This document shows positions 17,821 through 27,231 of a stretch of DNA of 64,000 nt, piece by piece. A program made the position numbers and the translations under genes. Numbering within the stretch: position 1 is the stretch's first letter; each line of letters begins with the position of its first letter. Where the stretch lies: contig NZ_CP017603.1 of the NCBI RefSeq assembly GCF_001854185.1, positions 310,001 through 374,000 of the forward strand, given 5' to 3'. The notes beneath the pieces were generated by a model. That model was not told the DNA's origin, did no database searches, and was given only the letters and a program-made list of their open reading frames with translations. This DNA comes from Clostridium formicaceticum (GTDB lineage Bacteria > Bacillota > Clostridia > Peptostreptococcales > Natronincolaceae).

Positions 17821-18411
17821 CTACTCCCCTTTCCCCTCTGTATCGGACTCTATGATATCTTCATCATCTTCGATATACTGCAATTCTTCATATTCCTCAT
17901 CATATCCGTCCTCCTGGGATGGCGTATGAAGCTTTTTCTGCTTCGGCTTATAAATCTTGAAGTAATATCCTGCACCGATTAGAATGACGAACACGATGGC
18001 AATGAGTAATAGATTGTTATTCCCTTTCGGCCCAGACTCAGTATCGGAAGGGGTTTCTATTGGTGTAGGCACTTGTGGTATCTGTTCCAATTCAGTAACC
18101 GGAACGTTTTTATTGACGCTTAGATTGCCATCATTGATTTCTTTCAGGAAATACACATTATCTTGGCTTTTCTCATTGTCGATCACCAAATAATAAGTGT
18201 TTCCATCGGCTGTAACAATTGTATAAAACTCTTTCTCTCCACTGAAAGTATAATCAACCGCAGTTCCAGAGCCATCCCTTTTCTCCCCTGTCACACTTTC
18301 GGGCATGGTCTTTTCCAACAACGTGTCATCATTTACCGTATTTGCCAATACAGATGTTGTCATCATGCTAATGACAAACACCAATAGTAGAAAAGTTCTA
18401 AAGATTTTCAT
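17821..18411 (-). CDS. CD1107-like (DUF4366) membrane protein
   Basis: A longer frame exists, but ATG at 18411 has GGAGG upstream and begins a proper signal peptide (MKIFRTFLLLVFVISMM), giving 196 residues. An extracellular beta-type domain (FSGEKEFYTIVTADGNTYYL) follows, then a Pro/Ser linker, a transmembrane helix (NNLLLIAIVFVILIGAGYYF) and an acidic cytoplasmic tail. This architecture and the neighbours match the CD1107/DUF4366 family of Tn1549-type ICE conjugation modules. Likely a membrane component of the mating channel. The start lies 4 bp after the DUF4315-like gene. Confidence 0.8.
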   Translation of the reverse strand: MKIFRTFLLLVFVISMMTTSVLANTVNDDTLLEKTMPESVTGEKRDGSGTAVDYTFSGEKEFYTIVTADGNTYYLVIDNEKSQDNVYFLKEINDGNLSVNKNVPVTELEQIPQVPTPIETPSDTESGPKGNNNLLLIAIVFVILIGAGYYFKIYKPKQKKLHTPSQEDGYDEEYEELQYIEDDEDIIESDTEGKGE

Positions 18412-18415
18412 TGGC

Positions 18416-18607
18416 CTATTCCTCCTTCTTTCCCCGTAATAGCTTCCCTGCTTCTTCAACAGACATATTTTCCTGCTTCAAGATATTTCGGATAGTGGCT
18501 AATTCCTCTGCTTCGATCTGTGAAGTGATGGCCTTTAACTGTTCATTCAGCTTATCCCTTTTGATAAGCAGTTTTTCCTTTTTAGCTTGCAAAGCCTGTA
18601 AGCTCAT
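18416..18607 (-). CDS. DUF4315-like small coiled-coil protein
   Basis: Start ATG at 18607 (GGAGG seven bases upstream) is chosen over an in-frame ATG at 18613 that is too close to the same ribosome site. The 63 residues are almost all one charged coiled coil (LQAKKEKLLIKRDKLNEQLK) ending in RGKKEE. Size, coiled coil and position just before the CD1107-like gene match the DUF4315 family of clostridial conjugative elements. Function unknown. Confidence 0.75.
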   Translation of the reverse strand: MSLQALQAKKEKLLIKRDKLNEQLKAITSQIEAEELATIRNILKQENMSVEEAGKLLRGKKEE

Positions 18608-18635
18608 AATCATGCCTCCCTGCCTGAAAATAAAT

Positions 18636-18660
18636 ATAGGGTGAAATATGCTCACCCTAT
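18636..18660 (-). terminator. Stem-loop between the DUF7736-like and DUF4315-like genes
   Basis: ATAGGGTGA pairs with TCACCCTAT around a 7-base loop. On the minus strand it is followed by ATTTATTTT; on the plus strand by ATTTTTT. It is the second hairpin in this gap, after the one at 18701. Confidence 0.6.
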
Positions 18661-18700
18661 ATTTTTTAAAGCTATTCTATTTATTGTGATAAAGAAAGAA

Positions 18701-18725
18701 GATGAGCGATTTAACCACGCTCATC
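18701..18725 (-). terminator. Stem-loop terminator after the 103-aa gene
   Basis: GATGAGCG pairs with CGCTCATC around a 9-base loop and on the minus strand runs into TTCTTTCTTT, as expected for an intrinsic terminator of the gene ending at 18779. Confidence 0.65.
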
Positions 18726-18778
18726 AATTTAAGATAATAATTTGATATTCATTTTGATCCGCTAAGTACCTTAGCCAA

Positions 18779-19090
18779 CTACGGAAGCGGTTTAATATCC
18801 AGTTCCTTGCCATAGGTTTTTTCTTGCTCCTTTATCCACGATTCCAAAGAATTCTCATCAACCTGATCAGCATTTGCATGTGTAAGCTGTGGAAACTGCT
18901 CTAACAGGAATTTCTGACATTCCCTTATAAAATCAGGTATTTCATGAGTAAAAACACTTCTTCCGGTCATAAATTTCAAAATATCGTATATCCCGTCCAT
19001 GTGTCTAGTTGAAACAAGCTTCCCTGTGGTGATACTCAATACATCTCCAATATGAAACTTTTGAGAAATTATCTTGCCCTTGTATTGCAC
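18779..19090 (-). CDS. DUF7736-like small ICE protein
   Basis: Encodes 103 residues from a GTG start with AGGAGG eight bases upstream. The segments GDVLSITTGKLVS, YDILKFMTGRSVFTHEIP and ECQKFLLEQFPQL follow the pattern I recall for the DUF7736 family, found on phages and conjugative elements of Firmicutes. No function is known. It has its own terminator and lies between the Maff2-type gene and the DUF4315-like gene. Confidence 0.65.
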   Translation of the reverse strand: MQYKGKIISQKFHIGDVLSITTGKLVSTRHMDGIYDILKFMTGRSVFTHEIPDFIRECQKFLLEQFPQLTHANADQVDENSLESWIKEQEKTYGKELDIKPLP

Positions 19091-19194
19091 TTGAATAACC
19101 TCCTATCCCGTATAGACTTCTGTCTATATTATACCATTTCATCGTCCCCCCAAAAACGAATATTTTGGATTTTTCAGGGATTCTTCGGAACTTT

Positions 19195-19407
19195 TTAAAA
19201 CATCGATGAAAGCATTGGGATTAGCGTCAGCCCAACAATGGCAATGCCTGCACCTGCCATCAACTGCTTCACCCCCTGACTTTTGGCCCCTGGATTATCG
19301 TTTCCGTAACCCTCCATCAAATTGATGACCCCCCAGGCCGCAAGTGCCGCCCCGATCAGGACTACCAGTGTTGAAAGTGTTGAAATTGCTGATGTAAAAA
19401 ATGACAT
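19195..19407 (-). CDS. Maff2-family small membrane protein (pilin-like)
   Basis: ATG at 19407, with GGAGG seven bases upstream, gives 70 residues: two hydrophobic segments (residues about 5-27 and 48-68) separated by a polar loop (EGYGNDNPGAKSQGVKQL). This is the Maff2 pattern, standard between the M23 hydrolase and DUF4315 genes in Tn1549-like ICEs. Size and two-helix layout resemble VirB2-type pilins or channel subunits, which would place it in the mating pore; that role is inferred. Confidence 0.8.
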   Translation of the reverse strand: MSFFTSAISTLSTLVVLIGAALAAWGVINLMEGYGNDNPGAKSQGVKQLMAGAGIAIVGLTLIPMLSSMF

Positions 19408-19448
19408 AAAACTACCTCCTATAATTTTATAATTTTTTTGAAATATAA

Positions 19449-19475
19449 AAATCCCCAACTCTGGAATTGGGAATT
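19449..19475 (-). terminator. Terminator after the M23 hydrolase gene
   Basis: On the minus strand AAATTCCCAA pairs with TTGGGGATTT and is followed by TTATATTT. It begins inside the stop codon region of the hydrolase gene and separates it from the Maff2-type gene. Confidence 0.7.
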
Positions 19476-21665
19476 TCAATCAGAAACAGGATATTCAATT
19501 AAAAACAAGGGATTGCACTGTTTTCCATTATGTTCAATCTCTAAGTGCAGATGTGGCCCTGTGCTTCTCCCCGTATTTCCCGAAAGTGCTATCTGTTGGC
19601 CCTTCAATATGACATCCCCTTCTCTTACACTGGAAGAATTTAGGTGCATGTACTTAACTGTATATTTCTCTCGTCCAACTTCGATTTTATAGTACACATA
19701 ATTCCCTGTCGAACTGCCACTGCCTACGGCTATTACCGTTCCGTCTGCTATGGCATATAATGGCGTATTTTCAGGAATGGCTATATCCAATCCCCTGTGA
19801 AGCTCCTTGGAATTATCCATTATCCGGTATCCGTACAAGCTGGATACCAAACCCCTCCAATCAGAAGTTTCCTCTAAAGGATTTCTGCCTATCTGACCAT
19901 ATCCTAAGCCCTCCTGGTATTGCTCATATTGCAGTAAGGCCAGCTCACGATCTTCTTCGTTAAGCTGATTGAGTTGGCTGATGGCATACTCGTCTATATC
20001 CCCCTGCTCCAAAGATAAATACAGTACCCAGTATTCAACCCATACGTCTTCATATATGGCGTTGCCTTCATTGTCATATCCTACAAGCTCTGTTTCCCAC
20101 CATCCCTCATCGGCATATTCCTGGTGTACCTGGTACAACTCATCAAAGGCGGCTTTCAGTGCAGTTTCCCCTGATCTTCTATCCAAGTCATCTTGCAGCA
20201 ATGCGGTAATATATCCGATGACCTGTACCTGTCGCTGCTGTTCCTGTGCCATATTGATATCCACTGAACCGGATATTCGTACTTCATCCACAGGGTCATA
20301 ATTTGATTTTGCATAGGACTCCGTTTGATCAGCTTCAATCAGTTCCATACGAATGTCCGTCAATTGCTCATTCCAGAATAGGGTCATATTTGCAATTTCT
20401 ACATTCTCATTTTCACCAAAATCAAAAAAGATACTGAACACGCTGACAATTGCAACTACGGGAACAATTACGATCATAAATACCACTACAGTAGTAATGA
20501 TCGTTTTGAGTAATAGTCCCATAGCCCCTATTGCAGTGCTGATAACGTGATAAGCCTGTTTGACATTATACAGTGGGTCAATAAATTTTACAGAACCTAC
20601 AACAAAATCTTTCACCCTATGCAGTGGCGATCGATATAATCCTTTTTCCTCGTAAATTCTTTTCTTGATATTCCTCCTTTGCATACTCCTTGAAATAGGA
20701 TTCGATTGCAACAGGGATTCAGACAATGCTTGATTGTACTCGGCCTTGGCACTGGCTACATTAGCCTTATGCTTCAATTTTTTCGCTTTGACATGGTGCT
20801 TATCAAATCCATAATTATCACGAATATAAGGCTTCATGATTTTATTTTTAAGTACAGTTTCAGCCTGATGTGCTACCTGAACCCCTTCGTTACCTTCCAT
20901 CTGTTCACTTTTTTCTAAATCTCTTTTTATCAATTGCTTTGGTTGATGGATGGATTGATATTGCAATTTCTGTTCTACCGTCCGCTCACCTTGTTTCAGT
21001 TTGACTTCCTTCTGGTAGATTCCATGTTTCAGCTTTGATACTTTTTGCCCTTCCTCGCCCTCCTGAACTTCTTCATGCAAGCCTACACGAACAACTTTTT
21101 TTGCCTTAATTTTTTCCTCAACCGAACTAACTTCGAGATGTTTTTTTTCAGTTTTTTCCTTTAACTGCTTTGCCTTTTTTTCATATTTCAGGCCCTTCTC
21201 ATGGGAGTACATCTGTCTGTACAAGGCACGATCTTCGTTCCGTATGGTTTCTCTAATATCGTCATATAAAGGACTGGTTTCACCCCGAATGCCCTGCCCA
21301 ACGATATTTGTAATGTGTTGGGACTCCTTTGCTAAATACTCTGCTTCATTCTCTGCTATTTTTTTTCTTCGTTCGTCAAAATATTTTTGCCTATTCTTTT
21401 TACCCCTGATCTTCTTCGTCTTTGGCTTATGCCTTGGTTCAATCGGTTTTCTATTATAAGGTGCTTTGCTTCTAACTTCTTTCAGAAGATTTTTGTCAGA
21501 ACGTACTTTTTCCACCACCCGATTTCCTAAATCATCCTCTTTCAGCTTTTTGTACTTTATATCCACATCATCATATTTGCTATCATTAGGTGCTTCGTTT
21601 GATGGGGATTCCCTTGCACTTTTTCCCATAATATGTTTCTTTTTATCTTCACTGAATTTTGCCAT
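19476..21665 (-). CDS. Conjugal cell-wall hydrolase, M23 peptidase (CD1108-like)
   Basis: Encodes 729 residues. The N-terminal half (1-370) is very basic and coiled (KTKKIRGKKNRQKYFDERRK) and should be cytoplasmic. A strong membrane segment at about 377-412 (LLKTIITTVVVFMIVIVPVV) leads to an outer part. Residues about 610-725 form an M23/LytM endopeptidase domain with HRGLDIA (H-x-x-x-D) and GPHLHLEI (H-x-H) zinc ligands intact. It thus acts outside the membrane, cutting peptidoglycan to let the mating channel through. It corresponds to the CD1108-type component of Tn1549-like elements and starts 6 bp after the VirB4 gene ends. Confidence 0.88.
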   Translation of the reverse strand: MAKFSEDKKKHIMGKSARESPSNEAPNDSKYDDVDIKYKKLKEDDLGNRVVEKVRSDKNLLKEVRSKAPYNRKPIEPRHKPKTKKIRGKKNRQKYFDERRKKIAENEAEYLAKESQHITNIVGQGIRGETSPLYDDIRETIRNEDRALYRQMYSHEKGLKYEKKAKQLKEKTEKKHLEVSSVEEKIKAKKVVRVGLHEEVQEGEEGQKVSKLKHGIYQKEVKLKQGERTVEQKLQYQSIHQPKQLIKRDLEKSEQMEGNEGVQVAHQAETVLKNKIMKPYIRDNYGFDKHHVKAKKLKHKANVASAKAEYNQALSESLLQSNPISRSMQRRNIKKRIYEEKGLYRSPLHRVKDFVVGSVKFIDPLYNVKQAYHVISTAIGAMGLLLKTIITTVVVFMIVIVPVVAIVSVFSIFFDFGENENVEIANMTLFWNEQLTDIRMELIEADQTESYAKSNYDPVDEVRISGSVDINMAQEQQRQVQVIGYITALLQDDLDRRSGETALKAAFDELYQVHQEYADEGWWETELVGYDNEGNAIYEDVWVEYWVLYLSLEQGDIDEYAISQLNQLNEEDRELALLQYEQYQEGLGYGQIGRNPLEETSDWRGLVSSLYGYRIMDNSKELHRGLDIAIPENTPLYAIADGTVIAVGSGSSTGNYVYYKIEVGREKYTVKYMHLNSSSVREGDVILKGQQIALSGNTGRSTGPHLHLEIEHNGKQCNPLFLIEYPVSD

Positions 21666-21671
21666 AGCTGA

Positions 21672-24080
21672 TCACCCCGCTTGTTCTTCCAATCGAGTTG
21701 TCATGAGCTGATACAGTTTTGTATCTTCTGGAAAATGATCTTTAAATGGAATGATTACACCCCCATAAATTAAAAGCCCCTCACCTGGGGGACTATTTGA
21801 TACGTATGATAACTGCATTTTAGAGATATTCAATTTTTTTGATAAAAACTCTTTGTCGGCTGGTGCTTGGGCCAACAGATAAATAAAATTAGAGTTTTCA
21901 AAAATATTCTCGATCTCTTTTGATTCAAGGAAGTCCTTAACATTTTGCGTAATTCCAGTTGGGATACCGCCCCATTTCCTGAATCGCTTCCAGATTTCTA
22001 CAGAGTAAGCAGATGTTTGCTCTTCCTTGAGCAACAAATGGAATTCATCAATGTAATACCATGTGGATTTCCTTTTATCTCGATTTATGGTCACTCGATT
22101 CCACACTTGGTCTTGTACGATCAACATGCCCAATTTTTTTAGGTTCTTGCCTAGTTCTTTAATATTAAAGCAAACCAACCGATTTTTTAATTCTACATTC
22201 GTTCTATGATTAAACACTTGTAGGGAACCTTTCACATAGATTTCCAAAGCGTCTGCTAAATTGTCTGCTTCCTTACTTCCCTGTTCCTTCAAAGCGTTCC
22301 ACAAATCTTCTAAAATCGGCATGTTTTCAGGTATAGGGTTTAATAGATATTTCTGATAAATAATGTGTACACACCTATCAATAATGGTCTTCTCGACTGG
22401 CAACAGCCCGTTTTTACCACCACAAACCAATTCCATCAAGGACATAATAAAGTCTGATTTCAACGCAAGGGGGGACTCATCATCACTGTAATCCATATTC
22501 AAATCCAATGGATTTACATAGTCCTTTGATGTCGGTGAGATATTTATAACCTGCCCCCCCAAAGCTTCCACCAGTGGCCTGTATTCTCCTTCGGGGTCAC
22601 AGATAATAATGTCATCATCTGTAATCAGAAATACATTGGTTATCTCTCGTTTGGAACTGAAAGACTTACCGCTTCCTGGAACTCCCAACACCAAACCGTT
22701 AGGATTTTTAAGACGCTTTCTATCCACCATGATCATGTTGTTACTTAACGCATTCACACCATAATATAAAGATTGCCCGCCCATAAACAATTCCTGTGTA
22801 GTGAAAGGAACAAAGATTGCTAATGCGGATGTGGTCAGCCCTCGTTTCGGATATAGATTGTTCACGCCAATTGGCAGACTTGCCATTAAGCAATTTTCTT
22901 GTTCATAGTCATATGGCTTTAAGTTGCACTGATATTGCTGTCCTATGGTTTTTGCCTGGAATATGTTCGTTTCCAGTTCCGCTTTCGTCCTGGCAATGTT
23001 GGTGACTATGATCGTAACCATAAACCAACGTTCATTGCGTGACTGCAAATCCCGTAAAATCCGTTTTGCTTCATCGGCATAGGTATTGATATCCGTTGGA
23101 ATGACATCCATGTCGTATCCTGCTCTGACAGCCTTTTTTTGTTCTTCAATTTTCATTTTGTCCAGATCAGAAATTTTGCCTTTAATAATTTTTATCGCTT
23201 TTTGCTGATCGATGGATTGAACGTGATAGCTGACAATCATTTCACTTTTCATATCTAAAAAATCTGCCAAGGTTCTATCACTAAGTTCTGGCGCAAGAAT
23301 CATCATGTGCAGAGATTGCCCAACCTTCTTATCCATTCTAAAATATCTTTTGTTATTGAAATCAAATATTGAAGGAGCAATGTAATCTTTGGTAGACAGC
23401 CCTCTTTCTGTTTTCTCATTCCAGTCGAAAGTAAATACCTTATCAGTAGTTAAAATATTATGCAGGACTTCCAATCTTTCTTTTCCATTCAGGCAAAAGC
23501 TTGTTACTCCTAGCAATTTAAAATTATTTAGAATATTATTTTCTATTTTGGCAAGCTTGCCTTTGGCTTCATTTAGACCTTCGCATTCTATTGTAAAGGT
23601 AATGTATTTCCTCCTAGTTAAGCCATTGTTACCCTTTTCCAACTGTTCCATCAACATCTCTCTGTATTCCTCACGAATATCATCAAATTCATCATCCTGG
23701 CTTTTGATCTCAATGGACTTTTTTTCTTCATCAATGTTTGCCAACTCATTTATAAATGTCAGTTGAAAAGAAACTGAGTGATCGAAGTAATTCAGAAAAT
23801 TGCACCATTCACTAAAAATTACTTCTTTATCTTCTGAGTGGGCGAGCTGATAATTGATGTCGTTATATGCAATGGTTTTGTTGAAATGGGTATCGTCTAT
23901 CTGGCAAATTCCATCCTTAAACATCTGACGGTAGGGTATGGTGTCCTGTGTTGAAGTCACTTGATTCTGTTTCTGATTTCTAACAGAATCAATGACAACA
24001 GACAGCAATGTTTCTTTTTTTCGGCCCTGCTTAAAATGTTTTCTTTGCATATCAGGCTTTTTTACTGCTTGCATTGGCAC
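21672..24080 (-). CDS. VirB4/TraE-type conjugation ATPase
   Basis: Encodes 802 residues, typical of Gram-positive VirB4. Walker A is LGVPGSGKSFSSKRE at about residue 465 and Walker B is WYYIDEFHLLL at about 678; GITQNVKDFL near 705 is a conserved downstream motif. The N-terminal 400 residues are the CagE/TrbE-like domain. It powers assembly and substrate passage of the type IV secretion channel at the inner face of the membrane. A GTG start at 24080 (behind GGGGGG) overlaps the PrgI-like gene by 29 bp, showing tight coupling. Confidence 0.92.
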   Translation of the reverse strand: MPMQAVKKPDMQRKHFKQGRKKETLLSVVIDSVRNQKQNQVTSTQDTIPYRQMFKDGICQIDDTHFNKTIAYNDINYQLAHSEDKEVIFSEWCNFLNYFDHSVSFQLTFINELANIDEEKKSIEIKSQDDEFDDIREEYREMLMEQLEKGNNGLTRRKYITFTIECEGLNEAKGKLAKIENNILNNFKLLGVTSFCLNGKERLEVLHNILTTDKVFTFDWNEKTERGLSTKDYIAPSIFDFNNKRYFRMDKKVGQSLHMMILAPELSDRTLADFLDMKSEMIVSYHVQSIDQQKAIKIIKGKISDLDKMKIEEQKKAVRAGYDMDVIPTDINTYADEAKRILRDLQSRNERWFMVTIIVTNIARTKAELETNIFQAKTIGQQYQCNLKPYDYEQENCLMASLPIGVNNLYPKRGLTTSALAIFVPFTTQELFMGGQSLYYGVNALSNNMIMVDRKRLKNPNGLVLGVPGSGKSFSSKREITNVFLITDDDIIICDPEGEYRPLVEALGGQVINISPTSKDYVNPLDLNMDYSDDESPLALKSDFIMSLMELVCGGKNGLLPVEKTIIDRCVHIIYQKYLLNPIPENMPILEDLWNALKEQGSKEADNLADALEIYVKGSLQVFNHRTNVELKNRLVCFNIKELGKNLKKLGMLIVQDQVWNRVTINRDKRKSTWYYIDEFHLLLKEEQTSAYSVEIWKRFRKWGGIPTGITQNVKDFLESKEIENIFENSNFIYLLAQAPADKEFLSKKLNISKMQLSYVSNSPPGEGLLIYGGVIIPFKDHFPEDTKLYQLMTTRLEEQAG

Positions 24081-24414
24081 GTTTCTTTACCCCCCTTTTT
24101 AAAAAAGTATTTTTTTCCGTCACTTTGTACGTCCTGATCGGCTGCTGCATATATTTAAATTTGAGGTAGCTTTTCAATAATTCTTCCGCAGGTATCCCGT
24201 CCCGCTCATATAGTCCGAGCAGTATTGAAGGTGCAGCAACGATAAACAAGGCTATCATTGCGATTTCATTAGGAGCTATCTGTCGCACCAAGAAATACAC
24301 AGGAAAACCCATCATAGCAGCACTGCCAAAGCTGATCAGTTGCCTTTTGGTTAATCCAGCAGCAATTTTGGTTTTGACCCGATTTAAATCTTTCGGCACT
24401 TCTATATATGCCAT
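24052..24414 (-). CDS. PrgI-family membrane protein
   Basis: Start ATG at 24414 (RBS AAAGAGG) gives 120 residues beginning MAYIEVPKDLNRVKTKIA, the hallmark of the PrgI family. Two membrane helices at about 25-70 (ISFGSAAMMGFPVYFLV, IAMIALFIVAAPSILL) follow, then YERDGIPAEELLKSYLKFKY and a basic tail. The family corresponds to VirB3-like subunits next to VirB4 in Gram-positive type IV secretion. It overlaps the VirB4 gene. Confidence 0.88.
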   Translation of the reverse strand: MAYIEVPKDLNRVKTKIAAGLTKRQLISFGSAAMMGFPVYFLVRQIAPNEIAMIALFIVAAPSILLGLYERDGIPAEELLKSYLKFKYMQQPIRTYKVTEKNTFLKRGVKKRANASSKKA

Positions 24415-24438
24415 CCTACACACCTCTTTCCTTGTTCT

Positions 24439-24456
24439 GTGTCAGTCACTGACACC
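24439..24456. repeat. Inverted repeat GTGTCA-N5-TGACAC, copy 3
   Basis: GTGTCAGTCACTGACACC has the same arms as the copies at 6263 and 17347 with a different 5-base loop. It lies in the 55-bp gap between the VirB6-like and PrgI-like genes, about 25 bp upstream of the PrgI start. Confidence 0.7.
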
Positions 24457-24469
24457 TGTTATCAGTTCT

Positions 24470-25330
24470 CTATGAAACTCCAAATATTGATTTTGCTAGA
24501 TTTAAGCAACTCATAAGTGATTTCACACATACGAACATTGACACCAGGATGAGAACAATGCCAACCATAGCACCGGATGATAAAATGATCGGTTCAATGC
24601 TGGACACCAATCCACCATATATCAGCATACAAATCATCATTAGGAATCCCTGTATTGCCAAAGCACATAAGTTTTTTAAATAGTTCTGTCCGATATGCCC
24701 TATCCAATCTCGATTCATCAAAGTAGCAAAAGGAATAGGAGCAACAGATATATATATCAGGATTGTGATCATTCGACCCCAAGCCACCAGGTAGATTAGG
24801 CCCACAGCTACCCAACCAACGATCATAATAATTGCAGAGAGTAACAGATAAATTAAACCCATTCCTATGTTCGCTTCTGCCTGTGTGATCATCTGCTCTG
24901 TAATATCCGCCATGGATACGGTTATGGTCGTTGATGTGACTCCCGCAACCAAGCTCTGCCCTACATCAAAGAATGCTAGAGTGATATCGAAGCAATTAGT
25001 GACAAGCAGGATAGCTAGGAAAATTTTAAAGATGGCTTTATACAGATTGAACATTTCAAATTCAGCCATATTGTTTTTTTCCAGCAGCATATTGATCAGC
25101 TCGTAACAGAATATATAGGTTAAGATCAGCCCCGCCACTGGCATAATGACGCTTGTGGATATGGCCCGCAGTGAACTGACTAATGTAGCACTAAATTCTA
25201 TCGGTGTTTTTCCTACCTCTGTCTGCAATACGTTTAATGAAGCTATAAAAGCTTCCATGAAGGTTTCCAAACACCACGTAATAGCAGGCAAAAATATTTT
25301 TTCGTTGATATTTTCAAATAATGAATTCAT
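24470..25330 (-). CDS. VirB6/TrbL-like conjugation channel membrane protein
   Basis: Encodes 286 residues with about six membrane helices: around residues 50-75 (VIMPVAGLILTYIFCYEL), 95-125, 145-165 (GLIYLLLSAIIMIVGW), 170-200, 220-245 and 250-275. The N-terminal stretch NINEKIFLPAITWCLETF is amphipathic. The position between VirD4 and the PrgI-like gene matches the polytopic channel subunit of Tn1549-type elements. The ATG overlaps the VirD4 stop by 4 bp. Confidence 0.82.
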   Translation of the reverse strand: MNSLFENINEKIFLPAITWCLETFMEAFIASLNVLQTEVGKTPIEFSATLVSSLRAISTSVIMPVAGLILTYIFCYELINMLLEKNNMAEFEMFNLYKAIFKIFLAILLVTNCFDITLAFFDVGQSLVAGVTSTTITVSMADITEQMITQAEANIGMGLIYLLLSAIIMIVGWVAVGLIYLVAWGRMITILIYISVAPIPFATLMNRDWIGHIGQNYLKNLCALAIQGFLMMICMLIYGGLVSSIEPIILSSGAMVGIVLILVSMFVCVKSLMSCLNLAKSIFGVS

Positions 25331-27231
25331 CCTAAAATTTCACCTCCGTCAGCGTAATAGTCCGTAAAATCCACCCCTCCATTTTCCATTTCCAATTTAT
25401 CCCCTTCAAATAGCTGGACAGGCTCTATATTTTCAGTTATCCTCATGGTTTTACCTTTCATCGATGTTTTCAAAGATTCGTAGGAAATAGGATGTTGATG
25501 TTGTTTCTTCACATATTTCTCCACATCAAACCACCTGGGGTCTTCCAGGCCATCGGCATGATATTTATACATTGGATGATCTGTAATTTCGTATTTATTG
25601 GAGAAAAATGGTCTGGTTCCTCGTATCTGAACAATACATTTTCTACCTCGCATAACCGCCATTTCATCCAATGTCATTAGCTCTCTGCCTAATTTTGAAT
25701 AATTCAGTCCCTTAGATAAATTGGAACCCCTTGTATCGGAAGTGTTAAAATCGTCTATTGTCTCTTTTCCCAAGGTTTCCACGATATCTTTCATTGTGTC
25801 TTTTGATTTCCCGCCTAGGAATATGGTGGTATCACAACAATCCTCGATAATAGCTGCCTTATCCTCACCGTATACGGATTTTAATTGTCGCTTGGACTGC
25901 AATACGATACTTGCAGACATTTCCCTTGAACGGATTGTGGCAATGAGGATATCAAAATCAGGAATTTTTCCGATATTCGCAAATTCGTCCAACATAAAAC
26001 GGACGTGAATGGGCAGCCTGCCACCGCAATCATCGTCCGCATGGGTACAAAGAGTATTAAACATCTGTGTATACATCATAGAAATAATAAAATTAAACGT
26101 TCGATTCGTATCTGGAATGATGGCAAAGAGAGCTGTTTTTTCATCACCGATTTTGTTCAGTTCCATTTCATCCTCTTTGACCAAATCCCTTATTCTTGGA
26201 ATGTTGAAAGGTGCAAGCCTAGCAGCACAGCTAATCAAGATACTTTTTGCTGTCTTTCCGGCTGCAAGCTTATAATTCTTATATTGAATGACTGCAAAAT
26301 GATCTGGATTCTTTTGCTCCAATTCCTCAAACCACAAATCTACAGAGTTTTTAAAAGTTTCATCATCTTCCCTTGTTTCACACATTTTTAGCATTTCTAC
26401 AACAGAGATCAGATTTTTTTCAAAGTCTGGAAACTCATAGAAGATTGCGCCGATAAAGGCTTGATATAAAAGCTTTTCTGCTTTCACCCAAAAGTCCTCA
26501 CCCGCTTTCTCTCCCTCTCCTTTGGTATTCTCTATGATCGTATCGACCAACTTTAATATGTCTTCTTCATTCTTGATATAAGCCATTGGATTGTACCGCA
26601 TGGACTTAGATAAATTGACTAAATTCAGGATTTTCACTTTATAACCATGTTTCAGAAGCATTGTACTAACTTCATTGACAATGGTTCCTTTGGGGTCAGT
26701 AACCACATAGCTGCTGTGCATTTGCATAATATTGGGTTTGATAAAAAATCTTGTTTTCCCGCTACCACTTCCCCCGATCACAATAATGTTTTTATTACGT
26801 GCATATTCGATCAATTCTTTGCTTTTAGGTCTGCTGCTCATTGTAAGAAATTCTGTTTCACTCAAAATGATGTTATTCCTCATATCATCATCAACATACG
26901 GCTTGATATCCTCTGCTGTACCCCAACGGGCCGAACCATGTTCAACACCCTTACGAAATTTCTTTTGGTTGGCACGTTTCTCTAAAATGAGTAATAGCAG
27001 TATAAGAGTGACACTGGAAGCAACAATTAAATCAACAGGATTAAAGGAAAGAGGTAAAGCTTTAAGCACTACCGCCGGACTGTTTAAAATTTCACCAATA
27101 GCAAGGATTATATTGCCTTGATAATCTGTCCTGCTAATAAAAGAAACCCAATTCATAACAACTCCAATCAAAATTAATGGACTGTTAAAAACTAGGTTCT
27201 TTTTTAAGATTTTGGTATTCAACTTAATCAC
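25327..27231 (-). CDS. VirD4/TraG-type coupling protein
   Basis: Encodes 634 residues. Two N-terminal membrane helices (about 15-35 and 60-80) are followed by the FtsK/TraG ATPase domain: Walker A VIGGSGSGKTRFF at about 152-164 and Walker B FMLDEFANIGKIPDF at about 410. IVLQSKRQLKSVYG and CDTTIFLGGK are typical TraG motifs. It recruits the relaxase-DNA complex and protein substrates to the channel, so it is the expected reader of C-terminal transfer signals. Its GTG start shares a base with the stop of the PcfB-like gene, a classic coupling arrangement. Confidence 0.92.
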   Translation of the reverse strand: MIKLNTKILKKNLVFNSPLILIGVVMNWVSFISRTDYQGNIILAIGEILNSPAVVLKALPLSFNPVDLIVASSVTLILLLLILEKRANQKKFRKGVEHGSARWGTAEDIKPYVDDDMRNNIILSETEFLTMSSRPKSKELIEYARNKNIIVIGGSGSGKTRFFIKPNIMQMHSSYVVTDPKGTIVNEVSTMLLKHGYKVKILNLVNLSKSMRYNPMAYIKNEEDILKLVDTIIENTKGEGEKAGEDFWVKAEKLLYQAFIGAIFYEFPDFEKNLISVVEMLKMCETREDDETFKNSVDLWFEELEQKNPDHFAVIQYKNYKLAAGKTAKSILISCAARLAPFNIPRIRDLVKEDEMELNKIGDEKTALFAIIPDTNRTFNFIISMMYTQMFNTLCTHADDDCGGRLPIHVRFMLDEFANIGKIPDFDILIATIRSREMSASIVLQSKRQLKSVYGEDKAAIIEDCCDTTIFLGGKSKDTMKDIVETLGKETIDDFNTSDTRGSNLSKGLNYSKLGRELMTLDEMAVMRGRKCIVQIRGTRPFFSNKYEITDHPMYKYHADGLEDPRWFDVEKYVKKQHQHPISYESLKTSMKGKTMRITENIEPVQLFEGDKLEMENGGVDFTDYYADGGEILG

